Shown here in pieces: positions 6,550 through 6,832 of a DNA stretch of 6,832 nt. The notes under the pieces are model-generated. The model was not told where the DNA came from. It saw nothing but the letters and a program-made list of their open reading frames with translations, and ran no database searches. The position numbers were made by a program, and so were the translations under genes. This DNA is from Bacteroidaceae bacterium (GTDB taxonomy: Bacteria > Bacteroidota > Bacteroidia > Bacteroidales > Bacteroidaceae), in assembly GCA_017548225.1 (NCBI GenBank), contig JAFYMV010000168.1, positions 1 to 6,832 of the forward strand, read 5' to 3'. How positions within the stretch are numbered: position 1 is the stretch's first letter; each line of letters begins with the position of its first letter.

Positions 6550-6581
6550 GAAAAGGTAGAGACAACATCTCTACCTTTTTT
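6550..6581. terminator. Intrinsic terminator between sdaA and tex, probably bidirectional
   Basis: GGTAGAGA (6555-6562) pairs perfectly with TCTCTACC (6568-6575) around the loop CAACA. The stem is lengthened by AAAA (6551-6554) against TTTT (6576-6579), and the + strand ends in six T (6576-6581). Read on the - strand, the same hairpin is followed by TTTTCTTAT. It begins 18 nt after the sdaA stop and reaches to 3 bases from the tex stop, so it can end both convergent transcripts. Confidence 0.9.
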
Positions 6582-6583
6582 AT

Positions 6584-6832
6584 TTACACCTCCCTCATCG
6601 ACAAACTGATGCGCTTGCGAGCATAGTCGACTTCGAGCACGCGTACGGTTACATGTTGGTGCACCGAAACAATAGTCGTGGGGTCAGAAACAAAGCGGTC
6701 GGCCAACTGGGACACATGCACCAAGCCATTCTCCTTAACACCGATATCGACGAAGCAGCCGAAATTGGTAACATTGGTAACAATGCCTGGCAATACCATG
6801 CCCGCCTTGACATCCTCGATAGTGCGCAGGCG
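6584..6832 (-). CDS. tex: Tex-family RNA-binding transcription accessory protein, C-terminal S1 domain (partial)
   Basis: Only the last 82 codons are inside the window; the gene enters from the right edge and its start is not visible. The residues form one S1 RNA-binding domain: GMVLPGIVTNVTNFGCFVDI, then ENGLVHVSQL, then VRVLEVDYARKRISLSM. The lead-in TIEDVKAG and this S1 wording match the C-terminus of Tex (YhgF), a conserved bacterial nucleic-acid-binding protein linked to transcription. Other S1 proteins (PNPase, ribosomal protein S1) fit less well. The protein stops within a few residues of the S1 domain. Most relatives I recall read FGAFVDIG where this one has FGCFVDIG. The stop (complement of 6584-6586) lies 3 bases from the shared terminator, and the gene converges on sdaA. 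Confidence 0.88.
   Translation of the reverse strand, partial: RLRTIEDVKAGMVLPGIVTNVTNFGCFVDIGVKENGLVHVSQLADRFVSDPTTIVSVHQHVTVRVLEVDYARKRISLSMREV

Overview
The window looks like chromosomal DNA from a member of the Bacteroidales (Bacteroides/Prevotella-like). Several signs support this. Two promoters carry the Bacteroidetes -7 box TAAATTTG, and starts are A/T-rich without Shine-Dalgarno sequences. The topoisomerase I ends in repeat domains instead of zinc ribbons, and the protein sequences of the shikimate kinase, the Lrp-type regulator and Tex resemble those of that order. Rank below order cannot be settled by eye.

Layout: a promoter at 24-55 leads into topA (86-2419) and, 7 nt later, aroK (2427-2957), probably one transcript. 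The 92-nt gap that follows holds a perfect 10-bp inverted repeat, an A9 tract and a second TAAATTTG box, and it opens a second + strand unit. That unit contains an Lrp/AsnC-family regulator (3050-3511), then after only 4 nt a two-domain peptidase (3516-5276), then after 22 nt an iron-sulfur L-serine ammonia-lyase, sdaA (5299-6531). A strong hairpin terminator (6550-6581) separates sdaA from the convergent 3' end of tex, which runs off the window on the - strand. There is no intergenic stretch over 300 bases and no sign of mobile DNA, CRISPR or RNA genes.

How the genes work together: topA and aroK are housekeeping genes (DNA supercoiling, aromatic amino acid synthesis). The second unit reads as an amino-acid salvage module. 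The peptidase joins a class-I glutamine-amidotransferase-like gamma-glutamyl hydrolase (family C26) to a zinc dipeptidase (family M19), both with complete active sites. SdaA would turn released serine into pyruvate and ammonia, and the regulator may sense amino acids and control the unit through the palindrome at its own promoter. The enzyme activities follow from family membership; the joint pathway and the autoregulation are inferences.

I see no wholly new system here. The points most worth a second look are the C26-M19 fusion with its neighbours, the palindromic operator candidate, and an SdaA whose C-terminus lacks the cysteine found near the end of well-studied relatives.
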